Origin: DATBDE01 sp045805605
GTDB lineage: Bacteria > Actinomycetota > Thermoleophilia > Solirubrobacterales > Solirubrobacteraceae
Direction of reading: 5' to 3'
NCBI GenBank assembly: GCA_045805605.1
Contig: JBJMKX010000043.1
Coordinates: forward strand, 1-28,228
Length of the DNA: 28,228 nt
In this document: one piece after another, positions 1-6,934 of the stretch
Layout: the number at the start of each line of letters is the position of its first letter
Numbering within the stretch: the stretch's first letter is position 1
Notes under the pieces: generated by a model
The model's database searches: none
What the model was told of the DNA's origin: nothing
What the model saw: the letters and a program-made list of their open reading frames with translations, nothing else
Program-made: the position numbers and the translations under genes

Positions 1-305
1 TCGCCGCCGAGCACGGCTCGAAGAAGTGCCTGGTGAAGCTGGGGTGCTGGGGCCCGGTGGTGAACTGCAACGTGCCCAAGCGCGGCTGGATGGGCGGGGT
101 GGGGGGCTGCCCCAACGTGGGCGGCATCTGCATCGGCTGCACGATGCCGGGCTTCCCGGACAAGTTCATGCCGTTCATGGAGGAGCCGCCGGGGGCGAAG
201 ATGTCCACCGCCGCCATCCTCATGTACGGGCGGATGGTGCGCTCGCTGAGGAACTTCACGCGCGAATCGCTCGACCGGGAGCCCGCGTGGCGGAGCCGGA
301 CGTGA
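1..305 (+). CDS. hhyS: [NiFe] hydrogenase small subunit, group 1h type (C-terminal part)
   Basis: This is the 3' end of the electron-transferring small subunit, which carries the Fe-S relay from the active site. The frame is open from base 3 to the TGA at 303-305, and the start lies left of the window. The visible ~100 residues contain CNVPKRGW followed by a glycine-rich stretch and CPNVGGICIGC, then TMPGFPDKFMPF. This is the highly conserved tail of actinobacterial group 1h/5 small subunits and supplies Fe-S cluster cysteines. No C-terminal membrane anchor follows, so this subunit has no hydrophobic tail of the group 1 membrane-bound kind. The stop overlaps the GTG proposed for the large subunit by 4 bases. 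The group assignment rests on remembered family sequences. The proximal-cluster ligands are outside the window. Confidence 0.93.
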   Translation, partial: AAEHGSKKCLVKLGCWGPVVNCNVPKRGWMGGVGGCPNVGGICIGCTMPGFPDKFMPFMEEPPGAKMSTAAILMYGRMVRSLRNFTRESLDREPAWRSRT

Positions 306-2074
306 GCGCCGGGGAGACGCCGAAGCTGGTGGAGATGAGCTGGGATCCGATCACCCGGATCGTCGGCAGCCTCGGCATCCACACCAAGATCGACTTCGCC
401 AACCGGCGGGTGGCGGAGTGCCGCAGCACCTCGTCCATCTTTCGCGGCTTCAGCGTCTTCCTGAAGGGCAAGGACCCGCGCGACGCGCACTTCATCACCA
501 GCCGCATCTGCGGGATCTGCGGCGACAACCACGCGGTCTGCTCGTGCTACGCGCAGCAGATGGCCTATGGCGTCAAGCCGCCGCCGCTGGGCGAGTGGAT
601 CGTCAACCTCGGGGAGGCGGCGGAGTACATCTTCGACCACATCATCTTCCAGGACAACCTGGTGTTCGTGGACTTCTGCGAGCAGCTGGTCAAGGAGACC
701 AACCCCGGAGTCCTGGCCAAGGCGGAGAAGACCGACGCCCGTCACGCCGATCTGCACGGCCACCGCACGATCGCCGACATCATGCGGTCCTACAACCCGT
801 TCACCGGCGACACGTACAAGGAAGCGCTGCTCATGAGCCGGATCGGGCGGGAGATGATCTGCCTGATGGAGGGGCGTCACGTGCACCCCTCGACCGTCTA
901 CCCGGGCGGCGTGGGCACGGTCGCTACGCCGACCCTGTTCACCGACTACCTCAGCCGGCTGCTGCGCTGCGTCGACTTCATCAAGAAGGCCGTGGCGATG
1001 AACGACGACGTCTTCGACTTCTTCTACGAGGCGCTGCCCGGCTATGAGGAGGTCGGGCGCCGGCGCATCCTGCTCGGGTGCTGGGGGGCGTTCAACAACC
1101 CCCTCCACGTCGACTACTCCTACAAGAACATGGACCACTGGGGCAACGAGATGTTCGTCACCCCGGGGGTCGTGGTGGACGGCGAGCTCGTCACCACCAA
1201 CCTGGTGGACATCAACGTCGGCATCCGCATCCTGCTCGGCAGCTCGTACTACGACGACTGGACGAGCGAGGAGACGTTCGTCGACCGCGACCCGCTCGGC
1301 AACCCGATCGACAAGCGCCACCCGTGGAACCAGACCACGATCCCGCGGCCCCAGAAGCGCGACCTCGAGGGCGGCAACTACTCATGGGTCATGAGCCCGC
1401 GCTGGCACGACAAGCGGACCGGCGACCATCTCGCACTGGACACCGGCGGCGGCCCGCTGGCCCGGCTCTGGGTCACCGCCCTGGCCGACAAGGTCGACAC
1501 GCCGTTCGTCAAGGCCACCGGGCATAGCGTGCAGATCAACCTGCCGCAGACCCCGAACACCCCCGAGCAGACGCTCGAGTGGCAGATTCCCCAGTGGTCC
1601 AACGCGATCGAGCGCGACCGCGCCCGCATCTACTTCGTCGCGTACTCCGCGGCGATGGCCCTGCACTTCGTCGACCAGGCACTCAACGAGGTGCGCGCCG
1701 GGCGCACGAAGGTCTTCGAGGACTTCGATGTTCCCGAGGAGGCGATCGGCTGCGGCTTCCATGAGGCGGTGCGCGGCGTCCTGTCCCATCACCTCGTCAT
1801 CCGCGACGGGAAGATCGCGAACTATCACCCCTATCCCCCGACGCCGTGGAACGGCAGCCCCACCGACTCGTACGGCACTCCGGGGCCCTACGAGGACGCG
1901 GTCATGGGCCAGCCGATCTTCGAGGAGAACGGTCCCGACGACTTCCGCGGGATCGACATCATGCGGGCGGTCCGCTCGTTCGACCCGTGCCTGCCGTGCG
2001 GGGTGCACATGTACCTGGGGAAGGGCAAGACGCTGCGACAGGTGCACCAGCCCATGTTTGGCGTACACGAATGA
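302..2074 (+). CDS. hhyL: [NiFe] hydrogenase large subunit, group 1h type
   Basis: Catalytic subunit that holds the Ni-Fe(CN)2CO centre and oxidises H2. From the GTG at 302 it is 590 aa. The N-terminal nickel motif is RICGICGDNH (Cys70 and Cys73). The C-terminal motif is DPCLPCGVH (Cys563, Cys566, His569). By family analogy the maturation protease would cut after His569 and release a 21-residue tail. The stretch beginning SWDPITRIVGSLGI and the segment SSIFRGFSVFLKGKDPRDAH are typical of group 1h. GTG 302 overlaps the small-subunit stop as GTGA and has GGAG at 292-295 in front. GTG 287 is a second possible start, also with a purine-rich box. The open frame reaching back to base 26 is overlap with the small-subunit gene, not extra protein. 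The stop overlaps the next ATG by 4 bases. Confidence 0.96.
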   Translation: MSAGETPKLVEMSWDPITRIVGSLGIHTKIDFANRRVAECRSTSSIFRGFSVFLKGKDPRDAHFITSRICGICGDNHAVCSCYAQQMAYGVKPPPLGEWIVNLGEAAEYIFDHIIFQDNLVFVDFCEQLVKETNPGVLAKAEKTDARHADLHGHRTIADIMRSYNPFTGDTYKEALLMSRIGREMICLMEGRHVHPSTVYPGGVGTVATPTLFTDYLSRLLRCVDFIKKAVAMNDDVFDFFYEALPGYEEVGRRRILLGCWGAFNNPLHVDYSYKNMDHWGNEMFVTPGVVVDGELVTTNLVDINVGIRILLGSSYYDDWTSEETFVDRDPLGNPIDKRHPWNQTTIPRPQKRDLEGGNYSWVMSPRWHDKRTGDHLALDTGGGPLARLWVTALADKVDTPFVKATGHSVQINLPQTPNTPEQTLEWQIPQWSNAIERDRARIYFVAYSAAMALHFVDQALNEVRAGRTKVFEDFDVPEEAIGCGFHEAVRGVLSHHLVIRDGKIANYHPYPPTPWNGSPTDSYGTPGPYEDAVMGQPIFEENGPDDFRGIDIMRAVRSFDPCLPCGVHMYLGKGKTLRQVHQPMFGVHE

Positions 2075-2877
2075 GCGAGGCCGACGCGGCGACGGTCGAG
2101 CGCCTGCTCGAGGACGTCGAGGCGATCGGGGACGCCGAGGCGCGCGAGCGGGCGCTCGCCGCCCTGCAGGGGCTCGTCGACCTCTACGGGACGGGCCTCG
2201 AGCGGATCGTCGCCGTGCTCTCCACGCGCGACGACGCGGCCGAGCTGGCCGACGCGCTTGCTGCCGACGACCTCGTGTCCCACCTGCTCCTGCTGCACGA
2301 CCTCCATCCGCTCCCGGTCGACCAGCGTGTGCACGGGGCGCTCGACGAGGTGCGCCCGTACCTGGACTCGCACGGCGGCGACGTCGAGCTCGTGGCGATC
2401 GAGGACGGCGTCGTCCGGCTGCGCATGACCGGGAGCTGCGACGGCTGCGCCGCGTCCCGCGTCACGCTCAAGCTCGCGATCGAGGACGCCATCCGCAAGG
2501 CCGCTCCGGACGTCGAGGCGGTCGAGGCCGACAGCGTCGACGACGCGGCGCCGCAGGCGCCCAGCTGGACGCCGATCGACGCCGCCGGGCTCGGCGAGGG
2601 TCAGAGCGCCGTGCGCGAGGTCGAGGGCGAGCCGATCCTCGTGCTGCACGTCGGGCGCCGGCTGTACGCGTACCGCCCCGCCTGCGCCGCGTGCGGCGCC
2701 TCGCTGGCCGCCGCGCAGCCGCACGACCGCTGGATCGACTGCCCCGACTGCGGGACGCGCTACGACGTCCGCCGCGCCGGTCGCGCGGCCGACCGCGACG
2801 GCGTGCAGCTCGATCCGGTCCCGCTGCTCCAGAACGCCGGCGGCCCCGTGCGCGTGGCCCTGGGGGCGGCCGCGTGA
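2071..2877 (+). CDS. hhyE: NifU-domain and Rieske-like iron-sulfur protein (HhyE type)
   Basis: Probable electron acceptor or relay for the hydrogenase: mycobacterial HhyE, encoded next to hhySL, is proposed to pass electrons toward the respiratory chain. It has 268 aa. Residues 1-85 are helical and charged. Residues 86-155 are a NifU C-terminal domain with the cluster motif GSCDGCAASR (Cys123, Cys126). Residues 165-268 resemble a Rieske ferredoxin domain, but the usual CxH and CxxH pairs are replaced by Cys205/Cys208 and Cys224/Cys227. An all-cysteine site could hold iron, an Fe-S cluster or zinc. No signal peptide or membrane segment is visible, so it is cytosolic. The ATG at 2071 overlaps the hhyL stop (ATGA), giving likely translational coupling. 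The domain calls are firm; the electron route is inference from mycobacterial work. Confidence 0.85.
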   Translation: MSEADAATVERLLEDVEAIGDAEARERALAALQGLVDLYGTGLERIVAVLSTRDDAAELADALAADDLVSHLLLLHDLHPLPVDQRVHGALDEVRPYLDSHGGDVELVAIEDGVVRLRMTGSCDGCAASRVTLKLAIEDAIRKAAPDVEAVEADSVDDAAPQAPSWTPIDAAGLGEGQSAVREVEGEPILVLHVGRRLYAYRPACAACGASLAAAQPHDRWIDCPDCGTRYDVRRAGRAADRDGVQLDPVPLLQNAGGPVRVALGAAA

Positions 2878-3512
2878 GCGGCGCGCTGCGCTCGTCGCGG
2901 CTCGGACGGCTGGCCCGCGGCGAGGCCGCCGACCGCGAGCCGGAGGTGGAGCGCTGCGACCTGTGCGGCGCGCCGGTGCCCGCCGACCATCGGCACCTGC
3001 TCGACCTCGACTCGCGCAGCGTGCGCTGCGCCTGCCGGGCCTGCAGCATCCTGTTCGACCACCGCGCTGCGGGCGGCGGGCACTACAAGCTGATCCCCGA
3101 CCGGCGCCTCAACCTTGACGGGTTCACGCTCGACGACCTCACCTGGGAGGAGCTGCGCATCCCGGTCGACATGGCGTTCTTCTTCCGCAGCTCGCGCGAC
3201 GACCGCGTCCGGGCCTTCTATCCAAGCCCCCTCGGACCGACCGAGTCGCTGCTCGGCCTGGAGGCCTGGGACGCGCTCGAGCAGGCCAATCCTGTGTTAG
3301 GCGAGATGCAGGCCGACGTCGAGGCGCTCCTCGTCAACCGCGCCCGCGGCGCCCGGCGGCACCTGATCGTCCCCATCGACGACTGCTACCGGCTCGTCGC
3401 CGTGATTCGAACCACGTGGAAGGGGCTGAGCGGGGGACGGGAGGTGTGGGAGGAGATCGCGCGCTTCTTCGACCGCCTCGACGAGCAGGCAAAGACGATC
3501 GAGAGGAGCTGA
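2874..3512 (+). CDS. DUF5947-like hydrogenase-associated protein
   Basis: Conserved protein of unknown function in group 1h hydrogenase loci, 212 aa from a GTG that overlaps the previous stop (GTGA). The N-terminal part has CDLC (Cys28, Cys31), histidines at 39 and 41, and a CACRAC cluster (Cys52, 54, 57). Together these look like a metal-binding knuckle, possibly zinc or Fe-S. The rest is a soluble alpha/beta sequence with no membrane segment: LIPDRRLNLDGFTLDDLTWEEL, FFFRSS, then FYPSPLGPTES and a C-terminal WKGLSGGREVWEEI. Assignment to DUF5947 is from memory of the family and its place beside hhySL, not a search. A role in Fe-S insertion or as a small redox partner would fit the cysteines, but nothing here proves it. 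Confidence 0.72.
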   Translation: MSGALRSSRLGRLARGEAADREPEVERCDLCGAPVPADHRHLLDLDSRSVRCACRACSILFDHRAAGGGHYKLIPDRRLNLDGFTLDDLTWEELRIPVDMAFFFRSSRDDRVRAFYPSPLGPTESLLGLEAWDALEQANPVLGEMQADVEALLVNRARGARRHLIVPIDDCYRLVAVIRTTWKGLSGGREVWEEIARFFDRLDEQAKTIERS

Positions 3513-3513
3513 C

Positions 3514-3720
3514 GTGGCCAAGGTCAAGGTGGGTGACGGGCCGGCGCCCGACATGCCGGCCCACACGCCGGGGATCAACCAGGGCAACGCCAAGGGCAAC
3601 TACGAGAAGCAGGTCGGGCACCGGCCTGACGGCACCTCCACGGCGGCCCGGTCGACGGGCGTCAATCCCGACGCGCACGAGCCGATCGACCCGAGCATGC
3701 CCAACCTGTCCCCCGGCTAA
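3514..3720 (+). CDS. Small conserved hydrogenase-locus protein, unknown function
   Basis: A 68-aa protein with a GTG start one base after the previous stop, preceded by a strong purine-rich Shine-Dalgarno box (GAGAGGAG, 3501-3508). It is rich in Gly, Pro, Asn and Asp and has almost no hydrophobic core (DMPAHTPGINQGN, GHRPDGTSTAARSTGVNP, ending DPSMPNLSPG), so it is probably disordered alone. I recall similar short proteins in actinobacterial group 1h clusters, which together with the strong RBS argues it is real. It may be a scaffold or linker for the hydrogenase complex, but no function can be read from the sequence. Its TAA shares one base with the next ATG (TAATG). Confidence 0.72.
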   Translation: MAKVKVGDGPAPDMPAHTPGINQGNAKGNYEKQVGHRPDGTSTAARSTGVNPDAHEPIDPSMPNLSPG

Positions 3721-4391
3721 TGCCGGCGCCGTCGCTCACCCCGCCCGTCGCCGGCCCGGCCGCTCCGGAGCTCGCGTTCGCGGTCAGGGGTGCCGCGCCG
3801 CTGACCCCCGCGGCAGTGCCGACCTTGCGGTTCGGCCTGCGCATCGAGGCCCGGGGCGGCGAGGTCGTCCGCTCGATCATGCTCCAGACGCAGATCCAGA
3901 TCGCCGCCCGCCGGCGACGGCATGCCCCCGGCGAGGAGGAGCGGCTGTTCGACCTCTTCGGCCGGCCCGCGGACTGGGGCACGACACTGCGCACGCTGCC
4001 CTGGCTGCGGCACACCCACGTGGTCCCGCAGTTCACGGGCGCCGTGGACGTCGACCTCGAGGTCCCGTGCACCTACGACTTCGAGGTCGCCGCGGCGCGC
4101 TACCTGCAGGCCCTCGACGGCGGCGAGGTCCCGCTCGAGCTGCTGTTCAGCGGCACCGTCTTCTACTCGACCGCGGCGGGCCTGCTCCAGACCGCCCAGA
4201 TCCCCGCGAGCGCCGAGGCCGACTATCGCCTGCCCGTCGCTGTCTGGAGGGAGACCATGGACCGCCATTTCCCGGGAGCGGTCTGGCTGCGGGTGGACCG
4301 CGAGACCTTCGAGCGCCTCCACGCCTACCGCTCGCGCCACGCGCTGCCGAGCTGGGAGGCGACGCTGCACCGGCTGCTGGGCGACGAGTGA
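3720..4391 (+). CDS. DUF6084-like hydrogenase-associated protein
   Basis: A 223-aa soluble protein that I match by eye to the DUF6084 family of group 1h hydrogenase loci. After a Pro/Ala-rich start it has a beta-rich segment (LAFAVRGAAPL, LRFGLRIEA, SIMLQTQIQI) followed by RRRHAPGEEERLFDLFG and the recognisable WGTTLRTLPWLRHTHVVPQFTGAVDVDLEVPC. It then continues with YDFEVAAARYLQALDGGEVPLELLFSGTVFY, split here by conserved aromatic positions. There are no metal-ligand clusters, signal peptide or membrane helices. The ATG at 3720 uses the last base of the preceding TAA. Alternating strands and a single domain suggest a protein-binding or chaperone role in enzyme assembly; this is inference. 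Confidence 0.72.
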   Translation: MPAPSLTPPVAGPAAPELAFAVRGAAPLTPAAVPTLRFGLRIEARGGEVVRSIMLQTQIQIAARRRRHAPGEEERLFDLFGRPADWGTTLRTLPWLRHTHVVPQFTGAVDVDLEVPCTYDFEVAAARYLQALDGGEVPLELLFSGTVFYSTAAGLLQTAQIPASAEADYRLPVAVWRETMDRHFPGAVWLRVDRETFERLHAYRSRHALPSWEATLHRLLGDE

Positions 4392-5317
4392 CCATGGACG
4401 AGCTCCGGCGGATCGCGGATGCCGTTCTGTACGAGGGCTACGTGCTCTGGCCATATCGCAAGTCGGCGCTCAAGAACCAGCGGCGCTGGACGTTCGGTGG
4501 CGTGTACCCGCCCGCCCACAGCGCCGTGCACCCCGACGACCCGGCGCGGATGCAGGCCCAGGTGCTGGTCCGGGGACGGCCCGCCGTCGAGGCATCGGCT
4601 CGATTCCTGCACGTCGTCGAACGCCAGGTGCTTCGGGACGGCGTCGAGCCGGTCGACGAGCTCGAGTGCGACGGCGAGCGGCACGTCAGCTGGGAAGAGG
4701 CGACCGAGCGTGAGATCTCGACCCGCGCGCAACACGCCGACATCGCAATCGAGGGTGGATCGGCGCGCGAGCCGATCGCCGGCGGCGCGATCGAGCGGCG
4801 CTGGCGGCCGCTGCACGGATCGCTCGCGGTCGCCTCCGAGGAGCTCGGCGGCGACGTGCACCGCTTGACCGTGACGATCCGCAACGAGACGTCATGGACC
4901 GGCAGCGATCGCGAGGACGCACTGCGCCAAACCTTTTGCTCGACCCACGCCGTCCTGCGCGCGCGCGGCGGGGAGTTCGTGTCGCTCACCGACCCGCCGG
5001 CGGAGCTGGCCGGCGCCGCGGCCGCCTGCCACAACACGGGCGGCTGGCCGGTGCTGGTCGGCGAGGAGGGCGACCGCACCACGATGCTGTGCTCGCCGAT
5101 CATCCTGCCCGACTACCCCCGGGTCGCGCCCGAGAGCCCGGGCGACCTGTTCGACGGCGGCGAGATCGATCAGCTCCTGGTGCTCAACATCCTCGCTCTC
5201 ACCGACGACGAGAAGCGGGCGATGCGGGAGTCCGACCCGCGCGCCCGCGACATTCTCGAGCGTACCGAGCACCTCTCCGAGGAAGAGCTGATGCGCTTGC
5301 ACGGGGCGCGCCGATGA
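4388..5317 (+). CDS. Conserved hydrogenase-locus protein of unknown function (~309 aa)
   Basis: Conserved in group 1h loci as I remember them, without a family name I can give. Two starts fit: GTG 4388, overlapping the previous stop as GTGA (309 aa), or ATG 4394 (307 aa). The N-terminus reads LYEGYVLWPYRKSALKNQ. The middle is beta-rich with many Arg and Glu. The C-terminal part has CHNTGGWPVLVGEEG, SPIILPDYPRVAPESPG, LFDGGEIDQLLVLNI and LTDDEKRAMRESDPRA. It has few cysteines and no obvious metal site, membrane segment or nucleotide motif. Sitting between the DUF6084-like gene and the maturation protease, it is probably an assembly factor or a structural partner of the enzyme. No catalytic function is claimed. 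Confidence 0.75.
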   Translation: MTMDELRRIADAVLYEGYVLWPYRKSALKNQRRWTFGGVYPPAHSAVHPDDPARMQAQVLVRGRPAVEASARFLHVVERQVLRDGVEPVDELECDGERHVSWEEATEREISTRAQHADIAIEGGSAREPIAGGAIERRWRPLHGSLAVASEELGGDVHRLTVTIRNETSWTGSDREDALRQTFCSTHAVLRARGGEFVSLTDPPAELAGAAAACHNTGGWPVLVGEEGDRTTMLCSPIILPDYPRVAPESPGDLFDGGEIDQLLVLNILALTDDEKRAMRESDPRARDILERTEHLSEEELMRLHGARR

Positions 5318-6126
5318 GGGGCGGCTGGGAGGAGCTCGAGCGCCCGGCGCCCGACTCCGTCCGCATCGACGACGCCATCGTGCGGCGCCGCAGCCGCGTG
5401 CGGCTCAAGCCGCGCCGCAACGCCGACGTGTTCGACCTGGCGCTGACCGACCGGGTGGCGGTCGTCGACGAGATCGTCGAGGCCGTCGACGGCGAGGTCC
5501 AGCTCGCCGTGACCGTCGAGGACGACCCCGGTCGCGACCTGGGGGCGACGAGGACGCTCGGGCATCGCTTCTTTTTCTCCGTCGACGAGGTTGAGCCGCT
5601 GCCCGCAAGCGTGGCGCCGGAGGCTCCGTGGCTGCTGGTGGCCGGGATCGGCAACGTCTTCCTCGGCGACGACGGCTTCGGCGTCGCGGTGGCCGAGCGG
5701 CTTTCGCGCAGCGACGTCCCGCCCGGCGTCCACGTCGAGGACTACGGGATCAGGGGCATGGACCTCGCCTACGCCCTGGCCGACTACGACGTGGTCGTGC
5801 TCGTCGACGCCGTGCCGCGCGGCGAGCCGCCCGGCACGCTCTACGTCATTGAGCCGGAGGTCGACACCGAGCTCCCGGCCGGTCCCGACGCCCACGGCAT
5901 GGACCCCGTGCAGGTGCTGGCCCTGGCCCGCGCGCTGGGCGGCGAGCTACCGCGCGTGCTCGTGATCGGCTGCGAGCCGGCGGTGCGCATGACGGGCGCC
6001 GAGGAGGAGGTCGTGGCCGACCTCAGCGAGCCGGTGCGAGCGGCGGTCGACGGCGCCGTCTCACTGGTGGAGTCGCTGGTCGAGGACCTTCGCAGGGAAA
6101 GGAACGAGGAAAGGACGACGTCATGA
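5314..6126 (+). CDS. Hydrogenase maturation protease (HyaD/HybD family) with extra N-terminal domain
   Basis: Endopeptidase that removes the large-subunit C-terminal tail once nickel is in place. It has 270 aa, about 100 more than typical HybD-type proteases. The protease core starts near residue 106 with LLVAGIGNVFLGDDGFG. Likely nickel-sensing residues by position are Asp120, Asp165 (VVVLVDAVPRG) and His194 (PDAHGMDP). The extra residues 1-100 form a beta-rich segment (RVRLKPRR, VQLAVTVEDDPGRDLG, GHRFFFSVDEVEPL) that matches no processing-protease domain I know but appears, from memory, in other group 1h loci. ATG 5314 overlaps the previous stop (ATGA), and the end overlaps the next ATG. 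Its substrate is almost certainly the HhyL tail encoded upstream. Confidence 0.9.
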   Translation: MRGGWEELERPAPDSVRIDDAIVRRRSRVRLKPRRNADVFDLALTDRVAVVDEIVEAVDGEVQLAVTVEDDPGRDLGATRTLGHRFFFSVDEVEPLPASVAPEAPWLLVAGIGNVFLGDDGFGVAVAERLSRSDVPPGVHVEDYGIRGMDLAYALADYDVVVLVDAVPRGEPPGTLYVIEPEVDTELPAGPDAHGMDPVQVLALARALGGELPRVLVIGCEPAVRMTGAEEEVVADLSEPVRAAVDGAVSLVESLVEDLRRERNEERTTS

Positions 6127-6251
6127 GCGAGATCCGCATCGGTCCGTGGGCGCAGCGGCTGCTGCTGGCCGTCTTCGTCTTGCTGATCGGGGCCGCGATC
6201 GCGGCCCAGCTGCCCGAGCTCAAGCGCTACCTGAAGATCGAGCAGATGTAG
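6123..6251 (+). CDS. 42-aa single-pass membrane peptide (DUF6893-like)
   Basis: Short real gene, probably overlooked by length filters. It encodes 42 aa with one membrane helix at about residues 12-30 (RLLLAVFVLLIGAAIAAQL) followed by the basic tail PELKRYLKIEQM. The ATG lies in the stop of the protease gene (ATGA overlap), and the TAG ends two bases before hypB. Family memory places such peptides, annotated DUF6893, in actinobacterial hydrogenase loci with the same LPxLKRYLxI tail. The enzyme subunits here have no membrane anchor of their own, so a role in tethering the complex to the membrane is an attractive but untested idea. Confidence 0.75.
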   Translation: MSEIRIGPWAQRLLLAVFVLLIGAAIAAQLPELKRYLKIEQM

Positions 6252-6253
6252 CG

Positions 6254-6934
6254 ATGCACCGCACCAAGGTGAAGGTGGTCGAGGAAGCGCTCGACGCCAA
6301 CAACACCATTGCCGCCGCCAACCGGGCGGACTTCGACCGCGCCGGCGTTCGCGTCGTCAACTTCATGAGCGCCCCGGGCGCCGGCAAGACGACGTTGCTC
6401 GAGCGCGTGATCGCCGACCTCGACGGCATCCGCGCCGGCGTGCTCGAGGGCGACGTGCAGGGCAGCATGGACGCCGACCGACTCGCCCATCTGCACGTCC
6501 CGGTCACCCAGCTCAACACCGACCCGGGCTTCGGCGGCGAGTGCCACCTCGACGCGAACATGGTCCGCTCCGCCCTGCCGTCGCTGCCGCTCGACGACCT
6601 CGACCTGCTCGTGATCGAGAACGTCGGCAACCTTGTTTGTCCCGCAGAATTTCGTATCGGGGAGGACGCGCGCGTGATGGTCTGCTCCGTCACCGAGGGC
6701 GAAGACAAGCCGCTCAAGTACCCGCTGATGTTCCGCACCTGCGACCTCGTGCTGATCAACAAGGTCGACCTCCTCCCCCACCTCGAGTTCGACGTCGAGA
6801 AGCTCCTCTACAACCTCGACGCCGTGCATCCTGGCGTCCCGCGGATGCTCGTCAGCGCCCGCACCGGGGAGGGCGTCGAGGCATGGCGCGACTGGCTCGT
6901 TGAAGCCACCGCGAGCGCGGAGGTACGGGTGTGA
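6254..6934 (+). CDS. hypB: Hydrogenase nickel incorporation GTPase HypB
   Basis: GTPase that drives nickel insertion into the large subunit, normally with HypA. It has 226 aa. The P-loop is SAPGAGKTT (residues 39-47), the switch/metal region is EGDVQGSMDADR, ENVGNLVCP holds the conserved cysteine, and the NKVD guanine-specificity motif is in LVLINKVDLLPHLEFD. It lacks both the N-terminal CxxCGC metal site and the histidine-rich leader of some HypBs, so it has no nickel-storage region. The permease at the operon's end carries a His-rich loop instead. No hypA gene accompanies it in the window. It starts two bases after the membrane peptide's stop and ends in a GTGA overlap with the SIS gene. 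Confidence 0.96.
   Translation: MHRTKVKVVEEALDANNTIAAANRADFDRAGVRVVNFMSAPGAGKTTLLERVIADLDGIRAGVLEGDVQGSMDADRLAHLHVPVTQLNTDPGFGGECHLDANMVRSALPSLPLDDLDLLVIENVGNLVCPAEFRIGEDARVMVCSVTEGEDKPLKYPLMFRTCDLVLINKVDLLPHLEFDVEKLLYNLDAVHPGVPRMLVSARTGEGVEAWRDWLVEATASAEVRV

Noticed and set aside
26..301. Reading the hydrogenase large subunit back to base 26, giving 682 aa.
   Set aside because: The added residues are overlap with the small-subunit gene in another frame; family members begin a few residues before SWDPITRIVG.
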